Source: Aeromicrobium sp. Root236
GTDB taxonomy: Bacteria > Actinomycetota > Actinomycetes > Propionibacteriales > Nocardioidaceae
NCBI RefSeq assembly: GCF_001428805.1
Contig: NZ_LMIS01000001.1
Location: 1,786,976 to 1,850,975 of the forward strand
Direction of reading: 5' to 3'
Length of the DNA: 64,000 nt
Positions 21,026 to 29,836 of the stretch are shown here, piece by piece (position 1 is the first letter of the stretch; the number at the start of each line of letters is the position of its first letter). The position numbers and the translations under genes are program-made. The notes under the pieces were generated by a model. The model was not told the origin of the DNA. It saw only the letters and a program-made list of their open reading frames with translations, and ran no database searches.

Positions 21026-21640
21026 ATGCAGGACTCATTGCTCACGGCCATCGGAGCCTCGCACCGCGTGCTGGGCGAGCAGCTCGTCATGGTGGGTCGC
21101 GCCGTGCAGGAGCGGGAGTCGACCCGCGCCATCGTCCAGAAGACCGACGCCTTCATGATCCATGCGTGCCGCCACGTCTCGGCGACGTGCGCCGTCATCC
21201 TGCCGGCCGCCCGCCACCGGCTGCCCGGCGGCCGGCATCGCGTGCAGCTCTACATCCACCAGGTGCGACGGCTCGAGCGGTCCGTCGCGCAGATGAAGCG
21301 CCGGCTCTACGGCGCCTCCCGGTCGATCCGGCTGCCGTGGGCACAGGTCTGGGAGGCGATGCAGCACGAGCTGGAGGAGCTCATGGCGATCGAGCTGGCC
21401 ATCGTCGCGGACGTCGCCGCAGGCGTGGGTCCCGGCACCGATGGCCGGCTGGCCCGTCGGCTCGCGGGCTCCGAAGCCGGCAGCCCGACCCGGCCGCACC
21501 CCAACTCCCCGCACACCGGGTGGCTCGCCCCGCTGAGCCGCCGCTTCTGGGTCCGGGCCGACAGCTTCTGGGACGCCGTCGAGGGCCGCGTCGTCGCCGG
21601 CGCCGTGAAGGCGTTCAAGGCGCCTGCGCGGCTGGCCTAG
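21026..21640 (+). CDS. Hemerythrin-like helical protein, possibly iron-regulated
   Basis: 204 residues, mostly alpha-helical. A hemerythrin-like metal pattern can be traced: H46-x3-H50, H78-x5-E84 and H114-x3-E118 in the first 125 residues, followed by a linker rich in Pro, Gly and Ser and a C-terminal amphipathic stretch. I do not recognise a characterised homologue, so the diiron assignment is an inference. The ATG at 21026 has GAGGT seven bases upstream; an earlier in-frame ATG at 20936 overlaps the iron-box region and lacks a ribosome site. Transcribed divergently from nuoA. Its TAG shares two bases with the menG stop codon on the other strand. Confidence 0.65.
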   Translation: MQDSLLTAIGASHRVLGEQLVMVGRAVQERESTRAIVQKTDAFMIHACRHVSATCAVILPAARHRLPGGRHRVQLYIHQVRRLERSVAQMKRRLYGASRSIRLPWAQVWEAMQHELEELMAIELAIVADVAAGVGPGTDGRLARRLAGSEAGSPTRPHPNSPHTGWLAPLSRRFWVRADSFWDAVEGRVVAGAVKAFKAPARLA

Positions 21641-22329
21641 GGGCGGAACGAGTGGTGCAGCGCGACGATGCCGCCCGACAGGTTGTGCCAGTCGACCTTG
21701 CCCCAGCCCGCCTCGACCATGCGGAGGGCGAGGCCCTTCTGGTCGGGCCACTCGCGGATCGACTCGGCGAGATAGACGTACGACTCGGGGTTGGACGAGA
21801 CCTTGCGGGCGATCGTGGGCAGCGCGCGCATGAGGTAGTTGGTGTAGACCGCCTCGAACGGGCCCCACGTCGGGGTGCTGAACTCGCACACCACGATGCG
21901 GCCGCCCGGCTTGGTGACCCTGAAGAGCTCGCGCAGTCCGGCGATCGGGTCGACGATGTTGCGCAGCCCGAACGAGATCGTCACGGCGTCGAACGTCTCG
22001 TCGCCGAACGGCAGTCGCATGCCGTCACCGGCCGTGAACGCCAGGCGCGGCCGTTCGCGCTTGCCGACCTCGAGCATGCCGATCGAGAAGTCGCACGGCA
22101 CGACCGTCGCGCCGGCGTCGGCGAACGGCTGGCTCGACGTACCGGTGCCGGCGGCGAGGTCGAGTATCGTCTCACCGGGCATCGGGGCGACGAGCTCGAC
22201 GACGCGCTTGCGCCAGCGACGGTCCTGTCCGAGAGACAGCACGTCGTTGGTCAGGTCGTACTTCTCGGCGACCCCGTCGAACATCTTCGCGACGTCGTGG
22301 GGTTCCTTGTCCAGACCGGCTCGGCTCAC
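21637..22329 (-). CDS. menG: Demethylmenaquinone methyltransferase
   Basis: 230 residues of the UbiE/MenG family, which puts the last methyl group on the naphthoquinone ring with SAM. The signatures are [20 protein letters not shown] near residue 16, [10 protein letters not shown] (SAM loop), [10 protein letters not shown] and the terminal [15 protein letters not shown] start, preceded by a purine-rich AAGGTGGGGAG. It is divergent from menF across 33 bp, so the two menaquinone genes share a tiny regulatory region. Confidence 0.95.
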   Translation of the reverse strand: MSRAGLDKEPHDVAKMFDGVAEKYDLTNDVLSLGQDRRWRKRVVELVAPMPGETILDLAAGTGTSSQPFADAGATVVPCDFSIGMLEVGKRERPRLAFTAGDGMRLPFGDETFDAVTISFGLRNIVDPIAGLRELFRVTKPGGRIVVCEFSTPTWGPFEAVYTNYLMRALPTIARKVSSNPESYVYLAESIREWPDQKGLALRMVEAGWGKVDWHNLSGGIVALHHSFRP

Positions 22330-22362
22330 CTCCCCACCTTGCCACGGGTAGGCTGAATCACT

Positions 22363-23619
22363 GTGAGCAACCCTGCTGTCGATGCGACGACGGCGCCACT
22401 CCTGGTCCGCTCCTCACCGATCGACGACCCCGGCGCGCTGCTGTCCCTGCTCCCTCCCACCGACGCGTTCGCGTGGGTCCACGGGGGCGACGGGCTCGTC
22501 GGCTGGGGTCGCGCCGCCGAGTTCTCCACGGCCGGGTCGGGGCGGTTCACCGACGCCGCCGCGTGGTGGCAGGACCTCTCGTCGCACGCCGTCGTGCGCG
22601 ACGACATCGACCTGCCCGGCTCAGGGCTCGTGGCGTTCGGCTCCTTCACGTTCACCGACGACGCCGAGGGCAGCACGCTCGTCGTCCCAGAGGTCGTCGT
22701 CGGTCGCCGCGACGGAGTCGCCTGGGTCACGGTCATAGGCCTGGGCATCAGCTCGGCACCCGACCTCGCGGCCTCGACGCCCACCGAGCCGGCGGGCACG
22801 ACGTTCGCCGACGGCCCGGTCGACAGCGTCACCTGGCAGGGCCTGGTCGGCGAGGCCGTCAAGCGCATCGAGCAGGGTGGGCTCGACAAGGTCGTCCTCG
22901 CGCGCGACCTCGTCGCCTCGCTCGACGAGCCCCTCGACGTACGCGCACCGCTGGCCCGGCTCGCCGCCGACTACCCCAGCTGCTGGACGTTCCACGTCGA
23001 CGGCTTCTTCGGGTCGACGCCCGAGATGCTCGTACGCCTCGAGCGCGGGCTGGTCACGTCGCGCGTCCTCGCTGGGACCATCAGGCGTACGGGCGACGAC
23101 GCGCACGACCTCGCGCTGGCCGGATCGCTGGCGCGGTCGAGCAAGGACCTCGAGGAGCACGAGTACGCCGTGCGCTCCGTCGCCGAGGCGCTCGCGCCGC
23201 ACTGCACCAGCATGAACGTCCCGGAGACGCCCTTCGTCCTGCACCTGCCCAACGTCATGCACCTCGCGACCGACGTCACCGGTGTCATCCGCGACGACGC
23301 CAGCGTCCTCGGCCTCGCCGCCTCGCTGCACCCATCGGCGGCGGTGGGTGGCACGCCGACCGCCGAGGCCGTACGCCTGATCGCCGAGATCGAGCTGCTC
23401 GACCGCGGCCGCTACGCCGGGCCGGTCGGCTGGATCGGTGCGTCGGGCGACGGCGAGTGGGGCATCGGCCTGCGATCGGCGCAGATCGAGGGTGACGGCT
23501 CGGTCGTACGCCTGTTCGCCGGCTGCGGGATCGTCGCCGACTCGGTGCCGGCCGACGAGCTCGCCGAGTCCAACGCCAAGCTCATCCCGGTGCGCGACGC
23601 CCTGACGCCGCGCGACTAG
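22363..23619 (+). CDS. menF: Isochorismate synthase (menaquinone pathway)
   Basis: 418 residues, chorismate-binding family. Converts chorismate to isochorismate. The catalytic-base lysine region KVVLARDL, the [15 protein letters not shown] strand, [12 protein letters not shown] and the C-terminal [10 protein letters not shown] and [11 protein letters not shown] motifs are all in place. No isochorismatase or siderophore genes are nearby, whereas menG and menD lie close, so a menaquinone role is favoured over siderophore supply. A GTG start with a -10 box TAGGCT (22349-22354) eight bases upstream suggests a leaderless mRNA. Confidence 0.93.
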   Translation: MSNPAVDATTAPLLVRSSPIDDPGALLSLLPPTDAFAWVHGGDGLVGWGRAAEFSTAGSGRFTDAAAWWQDLSSHAVVRDDIDLPGSGLVAFGSFTFTDDAEGSTLVVPEVVVGRRDGVAWVTVIGLGISSAPDLAASTPTEPAGTTFADGPVDSVTWQGLVGEAVKRIEQGGLDKVVLARDLVASLDEPLDVRAPLARLAADYPSCWTFHVDGFFGSTPEMLVRLERGLVTSRVLAGTIRRTGDDAHDLALAGSLARSSKDLEEHEYAVRSVAEALAPHCTSMNVPETPFVLHLPNVMHLATDVTGVIRDDASVLGLAASLHPSAAVGGTPTAEAVRLIAEIELLDRGRYAGPVGWIGASGDGEWGIGLRSAQIEGDGSVVRLFAGCGIVADSVPADELAESNAKLIPVRDALTPRD

Positions 23620-24389
23620 CCCTGGAGGGCCTGCGCCGTCGCGTCGTCGGCGGGCAGGAACGCCTCGATGCTGAGCTCGGCGGCGGTCAGGTCGAGCGCC
23701 GTGCCGAAGGTCGTGACGGTGCTGATGAACGACAGTGGACCGTCGGGCGAGTCCAGCACCATGGGCACGGCGACACCGCCGTCGTCGATGCCGGCCTGCA
23801 TGCCGCCCGGGTAGTCGACGAGCTCCTCGTGCAGGGTGCGGAGCTGCTCGGAGCCGCTCGCCGCAGCCTCACGAGCGAGGCGCCCGAGCACGTGGAACCG
23901 CCACTCGGCGAGGTTGAGGATGCGCGGCGCCAGGCCGTCGGGGTGGAGGCTGATGCGCAGGGCGTTCGGCGACTCCATGAGGTGCGGGGCCACGTCCTCG
24001 AGGATCGGCGCGACGCCGGCGTTGGCCATGACCAGGTTCCAGCCGCGGTCGACGACGAGGCACGGATACGGCTCGTACGCCACCAGCACCCGGTCGAGCC
24101 CGGCCCGGATCGCGGCGAGCTCGGGATCGTCGAGTGACCGCTCGGGGAACGCGGGCGCGAACCCGGCGGCGATGAGCAGCTGGTTCTGCTCGCGCTTGGG
24201 CACCTCGAGCGTCGCGGCGAGCTGCAGCACCATCGCGCGGCTGGGCCGGGACCGGCCGGTCTCGACGAAGCTCAGGTGGCGCGACGAGATGCCCGCCTCG
24301 ATCGACAGGTCGAGCTGGCTGAAGTGGCGTCGCCGGCGCCATTCACGCAGGAGCGGGCCGACGGGTGATGCGGCGGTGGCGGTGGTCAT
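23616..24389 (-). CDS. XRE-family regulator with MmyB-like ligand domain
   Basis: 257 residues. N-terminal helix-turn-helix (about 12-65) including FSQLDLSIEAGISSRHLSFV; the C-terminal part has the MmyB-like YEPYPCLVVDRGWNLVMAN segment of PAS-like ligand-binding domains. Such regulators bind a small, often fatty-acid-like, ligand and usually control a divergent oxidoreductase or membrane gene. Here the divergent neighbour is the small membrane protein at 24476, with a palindrome at 24424-24440 between them. I used the ATG at 24389 with GGGGA before it. Its stop overlaps the menF stop. Confidence 0.9.
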   Translation of the reverse strand: MTTATAASPVGPLLREWRRRRHFSQLDLSIEAGISSRHLSFVETGRSRPSRAMVLQLAATLEVPKREQNQLLIAAGFAPAFPERSLDDPELAAIRAGLDRVLVAYEPYPCLVVDRGWNLVMANAGVAPILEDVAPHLMESPNALRISLHPDGLAPRILNLAEWRFHVLGRLAREAAASGSEQLRTLHEELVDYPGGMQAGIDDGGVAVPMVLDSPDGPLSFISTVTTFGTALDLTAAELSIEAFLPADDATAQALQG

Positions 24390-24423
24390 GTCCCCACTCT
24401 CGCGGACCCGCGGGTGCAAGGCC

Positions 24424-24440
24424 ATGACCTCGGAGGTAAT
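24424..24440. promoter_or_regulatory. Candidate operator between the XRE regulator and the membrane gene
   Basis: ATGACCTCGGAGGTAAT is a 17 bp dyad, ATGACCTC-G-GAGGTAAT, with 7 of 8 arm positions matching. It lies about 36 bp from both divergent start codons. It is the only clear dyad in the 86 bp gap, so it is a good candidate for the regulator's own site. Confidence 0.45.
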
Positions 24441-24475
24441 TGCGACGCCTACCTGTGCCGCCCAGACTCCTCGGC

Positions 24476-24889
24476 ATGAACACGACAACAGCTGACACCA
24501 CCACTACCACCACGGGCCCGGTCACCCTCAAGACCGCGCTCCTGCTCGATGCCGCGATCACCGGGGCGAACGGTCTGGCGTACGTCGCCTGCGCCGCGGT
24601 CCTCGACTCGCTGCTCGGGCCGTCCCCGACCCACTTCGTCCTCATCGGCGCGTTCCTCGTGGCGTGCTCCGTGATCCTCGGGGTCACCGGCACCCGTCGG
24701 CCGATCCCTCGCGGCTGGGCCACGTTCGCCGCCGAGGTCAACGTCGCCTGGGCGATCGGCTCGGTCGCGGTCGTCGGCTTCGGCTGGTTCGACCTCACGA
24801 CGACCGGTCAGGTCTGGACGCTGATGCAGGCGGCGCTCGTCGCGGTCTTCGCGACGCTGCAGCTCACGGCGCTGCGGCGTACGCGCTGA
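24476..24889 (+). CDS. Small four-helix membrane protein, probable XRE target
   Basis: 137 residues, with a Thr-rich N-terminal tail and four hydrophobic helices (about 20-45, 50-68, 82-100 and 110-130). I do not recognise a characterised family. Being divergent to the XRE/MmyB-type regulator with a shared dyad suggests it is that regulator's target. The ATG at 24476 starts just before the Thr-rich tail; an upstream in-frame ATG overlaps the operator region and would add an unlikely Arg/Pro-rich leader. Confidence 0.8.
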   Translation: MNTTTADTTTTTTGPVTLKTALLLDAAITGANGLAYVACAAVLDSLLGPSPTHFVLIGAFLVACSVILGVTGTRRPIPRGWATFAAEVNVAWAIGSVAVVGFGWFDLTTTGQVWTLMQAALVAVFATLQLTALRRTR

Positions 24890-24926
24890 CCTGCGACGGT
24901 GTGCGGCGCGTCGATAGGTTGGGGCG

Positions 24927-25805
24927 GTGCCCCACGACGAGATCGACGCAGCCGCCGCCGGAACCTGGATGCTCGCCGGACACGCCGTCCGCCGCCTGGG
25001 GTTCGGGTCGATGCGCCTGACCGTCGACCCGGACCCGCAGCCGGCCGTCCAGGTGCTGCGTCACGCGGTGGAGCTCGGGGTCAACCACATCGACACCGCA
25101 GCCTTCTACGTCTCACCCGGCGGCACCCTCGGTGTCGGCACCGGTGACAAGCGGTACGCCACCGACCTGATCCGGACGGCGCTGTGGCCCTATCCCGACG
25201 ACCTGCTGATCGCCACCAAGGTGGGGCCGGGCGAGCACGAGTGGGCGCGCAACGCCGCGCAGCTGCGGGAGCAGGTCGAGCAGAACCTGACCCGGCTGGG
25301 CGTCGACCATCTGGACCTGGTCAACCTACGGCTGCGCGGCCCGGAGCACGGCAGCTGCGCCGAGGAGTTCGCTGCGTTGGCCGCGATGCGCGACGAGGGC
25401 CTGATCCGGCATCTCGGCCTGTCGGCGGCGACGCTCGCGCACGTCGACGAGGCCCAGGCGATCGCCCCGGTGGCGTGCGTGCAGAACAGCTACGGACTGG
25501 ACTACCGCCGCGGTCATGACGAGCTGGTCCGGGTCTGCGGTGAACGTGGCGTCGCGTTCGTCCCGTTCTTCACGCTCGCCGGTGACGCACGCGAGCAAGG
25601 CGCCACGGCGGAGTCCAACGCGGCGGTCGAAGCCGTCGCAGCCGCGCACGGAGCGACGGCGCAACAGGTGCGCCTGGCCTGGGCGCTGCACCAGGGTGCG
25701 CACGTGCTCGTGATCCCGGGCACCGGCAGCCTCGCGCACCTGCGGGACAACGTGGCTGCTGCGGCGCTGACGCTCACGCCGGCAGAGCTGTCGATGCTGG
25801 GGTGA
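24927..25805 (+). CDS. Aldo/keto reductase family oxidoreductase
   Basis: 292 residues, a TIM-barrel NAD(P)H-dependent reductase. Of the catalytic tetrad, Asp56 and Tyr61 (DTAAFY) and Lys98 (IATKVG) are present, but the usual active-site His is Asn133 in DLVNLR. The C-terminal VIPGTGSLAHLRDN matches the family's cofactor phosphate-binding region. The substrate is unknown. GTG start with the -10 box TAGGTT (24915-24920) six bases upstream and no Shine-Dalgarno sequence, so probably leaderless. Confidence 0.9.
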   Translation: MPHDEIDAAAAGTWMLAGHAVRRLGFGSMRLTVDPDPQPAVQVLRHAVELGVNHIDTAAFYVSPGGTLGVGTGDKRYATDLIRTALWPYPDDLLIATKVGPGEHEWARNAAQLREQVEQNLTRLGVDHLDLVNLRLRGPEHGSCAEEFAALAAMRDEGLIRHLGLSAATLAHVDEAQAIAPVACVQNSYGLDYRRGHDELVRVCGERGVAFVPFFTLAGDAREQGATAESNAAVEAVAAAHGATAQQVRLAWALHQGAHVLVIPGTGSLAHLRDNVAAAALTLTPAELSMLG

Positions 25806-25817
25806 GGCAGGCCCCGG

Positions 25818-26576
25818 CTAGCGCTCGACGGGCGCGAGGGTCGGCCAGCGCGGGCTGAGGTTGTCGCCCGACGAGACGCCGGTCAGGCGGCGTTTGACCC
25901 ATGGGGCGGCGTGCGCCTTGGCCCACTCGAGGTTGGCGGCCCGTCGTTCCTTGGCCGTCAGCGGCGAGGCGGGCGGCAGCTCGGGCATCGTCAGCGTGTG
26001 CTCCACGCCGAGGGCATCCAGCACCGCGATCGCCATGCGTTGGTGGCCGAGGCTCGACATGTGCATGCGGTCGACGTCCCACATCCGGTCGTCGCGGTAG
26101 TCGCGCAGGCGCCAGAAGTCGACGAGGGTCGCGCCGTGCTTGTCGGCCACCTGGCGGACGAGCTCGTTGTAGATCGCGAAGCGCCCCCGCAGCGCCCCGA
26201 ACACCGGTGAGCCACCCGGGTCGTACGCCGTGAACAGCAGCAGGTGTGCACCGGCGTCGACCAGTCGGCCCAGCGCGACGTCGTAGGCCGAGACCAGCCG
26301 GTCGATGTCGATGCGCGGGCGCAGGACGTCGTTGGCGCCGGCGTAGATGCTGACGAGGTCCGGCTTCATCTCGAGCGCCGGCTCGATCTGCTCGGCCAGG
26401 ATCGGCAGCAGCTGCCGCCCCCGGATCGCGAGGTTGGCGTAGGTGAAGTCGTCAGCGGCCAGGACCTCGGCGACCCGGTCGGCCCAGCCGCGCACGCCGT
26501 TGGGACGTGATGGGTCGTTGTCGCCGACGCCTTCGGTGAACGAGTCGCCGAGGGCGACGTAGCGATGAAATGGCAC
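25818..26576 (-). CDS. SGNH/GDSL-family hydrolase
   Basis: 252 residues. Block I GDSFTEG holds the nucleophile serine, block III GANDV and block V DVDRMHMSSLGH hold the catalytic Asp and His. No signal peptide, so a cytoplasmic esterase or lipase-like enzyme of unknown substrate. The C-terminal 50 residues are basic. GTG start with -10 TAGCCT (26583-26588 on the plus strand) six bases upstream, again leaderless. Converges with the aldo/keto reductase across 12 bp. Confidence 0.9.
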   Translation of the reverse strand: MPFHRYVALGDSFTEGVGDNDPSRPNGVRGWADRVAEVLAADDFTYANLAIRGRQLLPILAEQIEPALEMKPDLVSIYAGANDVLRPRIDIDRLVSAYDVALGRLVDAGAHLLLFTAYDPGGSPVFGALRGRFAIYNELVRQVADKHGATLVDFWRLRDYRDDRMWDVDRMHMSSLGHQRMAIAVLDALGVEHTLTMPELPPASPLTAKERRAANLEWAKAHAAPWVKRRLTGVSSGDNLSPRWPTLAPVER

Positions 26577-26604
26577 GGGGTCAGGCTAGCGAGTGGCGCC
26601 GGCG

Positions 26605-29535
26605 TCAGTCGTCGAGGAGCCCACGGCGACGGGCGATCGCGGCTGCCTCGGTGCGGCCGGCGGCGCCTAGCTTGGCGAGGATGTTGGACACGTGGACCGA
26701 CACGGTCTTGGTGCTGATGAACAGCCGGGTCGCGATCTCCCCGTTGCTGAGCCCGGCGCTGACCTGCTCGAGGACCTCCCGCTCACGCGGCGTCAGCTCG
26801 ACGTCGGACTTGGACGGGCGCCGCGTCAGGCCACCGATCTCGGTCAGGAGGGGCCTCGCCTGGAGCCGCTCGGCGGTTGCCCGTGCCTCGGCGAGCAGCT
26901 GCTTGCCCTCGGCCTCGCCGCCGGACGTCAGCAGGACGGCGGCCAGCCGGGTCGCCGAGCGCGCGGTCTCGTAGGGGTCATCCATGCCGATGAACGCCTG
27001 GTGGGCACGGCGCCACAGGTCGGTGAGCTCGTCGACGTCGGGCACGTCGACGCCGGTCAGCCACCGGAGCCGGGCGTGCTCGGCGTGCACGCGGATCTGC
27101 CAGGCGACGCCTTCGGGTCCCATGGGGTCGATGCTCGCCGCGACGCGGTCCGAGAAGTCGGCCAGCTCTGCCGCCTGGGTCAGCAGGGGTGCCTGCTCGG
27201 CGCGGTCGAGCGTCGGCAGGGCCGTGGCGTACTGGCCGATCAGCAGCGCCGAGAGCCGGATGCCGCCGGAGAACAACGGCTCGTCCCAGGCCCGGACCTG
27301 CAGGTCGGCGAGGTCGTCGAACGCCCGTCGCGCGGCAGCCAGGTCACCCGCGACGCCGTGGAGCTCGATGAGGGCCGACGTCGAGTGGACCGACGCCGAG
27401 ATCTCGTGGCGCCACAGCGAACGCATCGTGAGCGTGCGCTCGACCTCGTCGACGTCGCCGCGGCCGGCGTGGACCATGAGGGCGATCGCGGCGAGGGACG
27501 CATCGGGGATCGCCGGCGCGTCGGCGCCGACGTCACGCAGCGCCAGAGCCTCGTCCCAACGGCCACGCATGTAGCAGATCAGCGCGGAGTAGAACCGGCC
27601 GTCGAAGCCGTAGGGACCCCAGGCCCAGCCCGTCTCGGACGCGCGCACCATGCCCTGCCGGAACGCGTTCTCGGCGTCGTCGAGCTCGCCGGCGTTGTAG
27701 TGGACGAAGGCGAGCTGGTGCAGGCCGCGAAGCTCGCCCAGGACGTGCCCGTCGGCCCGCGAGACCTCGACGAGCTCGAGGAAGCCACGCTTGGCCTTCT
27801 CGGGATCATCGCCCGTGCGGACCATGACGCGGGTCAACGTCGCCTTGGCGTCGGCGATGACGTCGGCGGCACCGATCTGCTCGGCGATCGCCAGGGCCCG
27901 TTCGCCCCACTCGATGGCCTCGTCGTGCCGTCGCCGGTTGGATGCGGTGCGGGCCCGGAGCGCCGCGACCTCGGCCCTCAGCTCGGTCGGCTCGTCGGGC
28001 ACGACCTTGACGGCCTCGAGGCTCGCCTGCTCGGACTCCGCGTCGAGGTTGGCGTAGTAGGCGGTGTCGCCGATCGCGACGAGCAGCCGTCCATGGTCCT
28101 CCGCGGGCGCATCTGACGGGAGCTGTCCGAGGTGGTCGCGCAACAGCTCGACGGCACGCAGCAGCCGGCCCGACGTGACGAGGGCGGACGACGCGTCGAT
28201 CACGAGCTTGACCAGGTCGAGGTCGGCCGGCGCGGAGTCGACGAGGGTCAGTGCCTGCTCGTAGTGCTGGGCCGCCTCGTCGTAGCCCGACAGCCGTTGC
28301 GCCTGCTCGGCGGCCCGGACGCTGGAGAGGAACGCCGTCTCGCGCTCACCGGCGCCGAGGGCGTGCAGGGCGATCTCGGCGGCCGGACCGCGGCGGCTGC
28401 CGGACGTCAGCGCCTCGAGGTAGGCGGCGTGGATGCGGCGACGCTCGCCCGGCAGCAGGTCGTCGCGCACGGCCTCGGCGAGCAGGGCGTGGCGGAACCA
28501 GTAGGAGTCCTCGCCCACGCGGGTCAGCACCTTGTGGTCGATCGCCGAACGCAGGGCCTCGTCGAGCTCGTCCTCGGCGAGCCCGACGACCTGGGTCAGC
28601 ACCGAGTATTCGTGGCGGGCGTCGGAGCACGCCGCAGCGCGCACGAGCCGGCGGGCGTTGTCGTCGAGCCGCTCCAGACGCATCAGCAGCAGGTCGGCGA
28701 GGGTCTCCGGCAGGGCACCGTCGACGTTGGCGAGACCGGCATCGAGGAGCTCCTCGGCGAAGAACGCGTTGCCGGCGGCGCGGCGTACGACCGCCAGGAG
28801 GCTGTCGCTGTCGAGGGCGTCGGCGCCATGGGCGCGCACGAGGTCGACCACGTCGGTGTCGTCGAGCGGCTCGAGCTCGATGCGGCGTACGCCCGGGAGG
28901 CGAACCCACTCCGACAGGGCCTGGCGCAGCGGGTGGCGGCGGTGGAGGTCGTCAGCGCGGTAGCTCACGACGACGTGCACCGGGCCGTGGAAGCCGTGGG
29001 ACAGCACGAAGCGGATGAGGTGGCGGGTCGAGGCGTCGGCCCAGTGGGCGTCCTCGATCACGAGGAGGAGTGGCTCGTCGGCGGCCAGGGAGTCGAGTCC
29101 GGCGACGACCGAGGCGAACAGCTCGGCGCGCTCGACACCCTCACCGGGCGCGGAGGAGGGCCAGGGCAGGAGGGGCCCGAGGGCCGGGAAGCGGGCGGCC
29201 AGCTCGTCACGCTCGGCGTCGTCGATCGACGCGAAGGCTTCGGAGAACGGCTGGTAGGGCGGTGCGCTGTCGCCGAGGTCGAGGCAGTGGCCGGCGAGCA
29301 CGCGGTGGCCGGCGGCACGCGCCCGCGCTCCGAGCTCACGCAGCAACCGGGTCTTGCCGATGCCGGCGTCGCCACCGATCAGCACGACATCGCGGGCGGC
29401 GGGGTCGGTCACGCCGGCAGCCTCGAGCAGCTGCTCGAGCTCGCGCACCCGGCCGATCAGGGGTGTCGCGGGGGTCCGGTCGTTGGCCATGTCCCCAATC
29501 ATGTCGGACGCGGCCGACATGGGGGCGATGGTCAT
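26605..29535 (-). CDS. Large LuxR-family regulator with ATPase and TPR-like domains
   Basis: 976 residues from the ATG at 29535. An N-terminal AAA/STAND ATPase has Walker A GGDAGIGKTRLL and Walker B LLLVIEDAHWAD; a long helical repeat region follows; the C-terminus is a LuxR helix-turn-helix with ELTPREREVLEQVSAG and ISTKTVSVHVSNIL. This is a MalT/LAL-like signal-responsive activator; the ligand is unknown. Two starts are possible: 29535, which overlaps the stop of the small gene upstream as ATGA, or 29490, which begins at the ATPase domain. I report the longer one because of the coupling, without being sure. Confidence 0.85.
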   Translation of the reverse strand: MTIAPMSAASDMIGDMANDRTPATPLIGRVRELEQLLEAAGVTDPAARDVVLIGGDAGIGKTRLLRELGARARAAGHRVLAGHCLDLGDSAPPYQPFSEAFASIDDAERDELAARFPALGPLLPWPSSAPGEGVERAELFASVVAGLDSLAADEPLLLVIEDAHWADASTRHLIRFVLSHGFHGPVHVVVSYRADDLHRRHPLRQALSEWVRLPGVRRIELEPLDDTDVVDLVRAHGADALDSDSLLAVVRRAAGNAFFAEELLDAGLANVDGALPETLADLLLMRLERLDDNARRLVRAAACSDARHEYSVLTQVVGLAEDELDEALRSAIDHKVLTRVGEDSYWFRHALLAEAVRDDLLPGERRRIHAAYLEALTSGSRRGPAAEIALHALGAGERETAFLSSVRAAEQAQRLSGYDEAAQHYEQALTLVDSAPADLDLVKLVIDASSALVTSGRLLRAVELLRDHLGQLPSDAPAEDHGRLLVAIGDTAYYANLDAESEQASLEAVKVVPDEPTELRAEVAALRARTASNRRRHDEAIEWGERALAIAEQIGAADVIADAKATLTRVMVRTGDDPEKAKRGFLELVEVSRADGHVLGELRGLHQLAFVHYNAGELDDAENAFRQGMVRASETGWAWGPYGFDGRFYSALICYMRGRWDEALALRDVGADAPAIPDASLAAIALMVHAGRGDVDEVERTLTMRSLWRHEISASVHSTSALIELHGVAGDLAAARRAFDDLADLQVRAWDEPLFSGGIRLSALLIGQYATALPTLDRAEQAPLLTQAAELADFSDRVAASIDPMGPEGVAWQIRVHAEHARLRWLTGVDVPDVDELTDLWRRAHQAFIGMDDPYETARSATRLAAVLLTSGGEAEGKQLLAEARATAERLQARPLLTEIGGLTRRPSKSDVELTPREREVLEQVSAGLSNGEIATRLFISTKTVSVHVSNILAKLGAAGRTEAAAIARRRGLLDD

Positions 29536-29723
29536 ACGTGCGCCGTCCGCCCCACCGTCATGCTCACGAGGCGTACGACCAGGCCGCGACGCGCCTTGCG
29601 GGTCCGCCGCGGAGCAAATCCGGTGCGGTCACGCTCGTGACGCGAGAGCTCGGTCAGGGCCAGTGCCACGGCGCGGTGGCGGCTCAGTTCAACAGGGACG
29701 AAGGTTTCTGGACTCAGGATCAT
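29532..29723 (-). CDS. Small basic protein (63 aa) coupled to the LuxR-type gene
   Basis: An open frame from the ATG at 29723 with strong G/C third-position bias, typical of real genes here, ending in ATGA overlap with the regulator's first possible start. The product begins MILSPETFVPVELSRHRAVA and is Arg-rich toward the C-terminus. GGAG lies only two bases before the ATG, so initiation is weak, or the mRNA is leaderless. I do not recognise it; it could also be only a coupling leader for the regulator. Confidence 0.5.
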   Translation of the reverse strand: MILSPETFVPVELSRHRAVALALTELSRHERDRTGFAPRRTRKARRGLVVRLVSMTVGRTAHV

Positions 29724-29762
29724 GACTCCAGAGTCGTCGTGTGAGGTAGGCGGGCACATCGG

Positions 29763-29820
29763 GCGACCTACCTAGATTCGCCGCCGGTGGCGGATCTGAG
29801 GTACCTAGGTAGGTGCCTAG
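29763..29820. repeat. Inverted-repeat cluster, putative terminator or operator
   Basis: A nested dyad centred near 29787: ACCTAGAT-TCG-CCGCC-GGT-GGCGG-ATCT, flanked by several ACCTA/TAGGT motifs (29765-29775 and 29799-29820). It lies between the anti-sigma gene end and the small basic protein gene, both on the minus strand. There is no U-tract, so it could terminate the sigma operon weakly or bind a regulator of the downstream genes. Confidence 0.35.
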
Positions 29821-29836
29821 TGCACTCGGTCCGGGC

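Noticed and set aside
22363..23619. entC-type isochorismate synthase for siderophores
   Set aside because: No isochorismatase, NRPS or siderophore transport genes are nearby, whereas menaquinone genes surround it.
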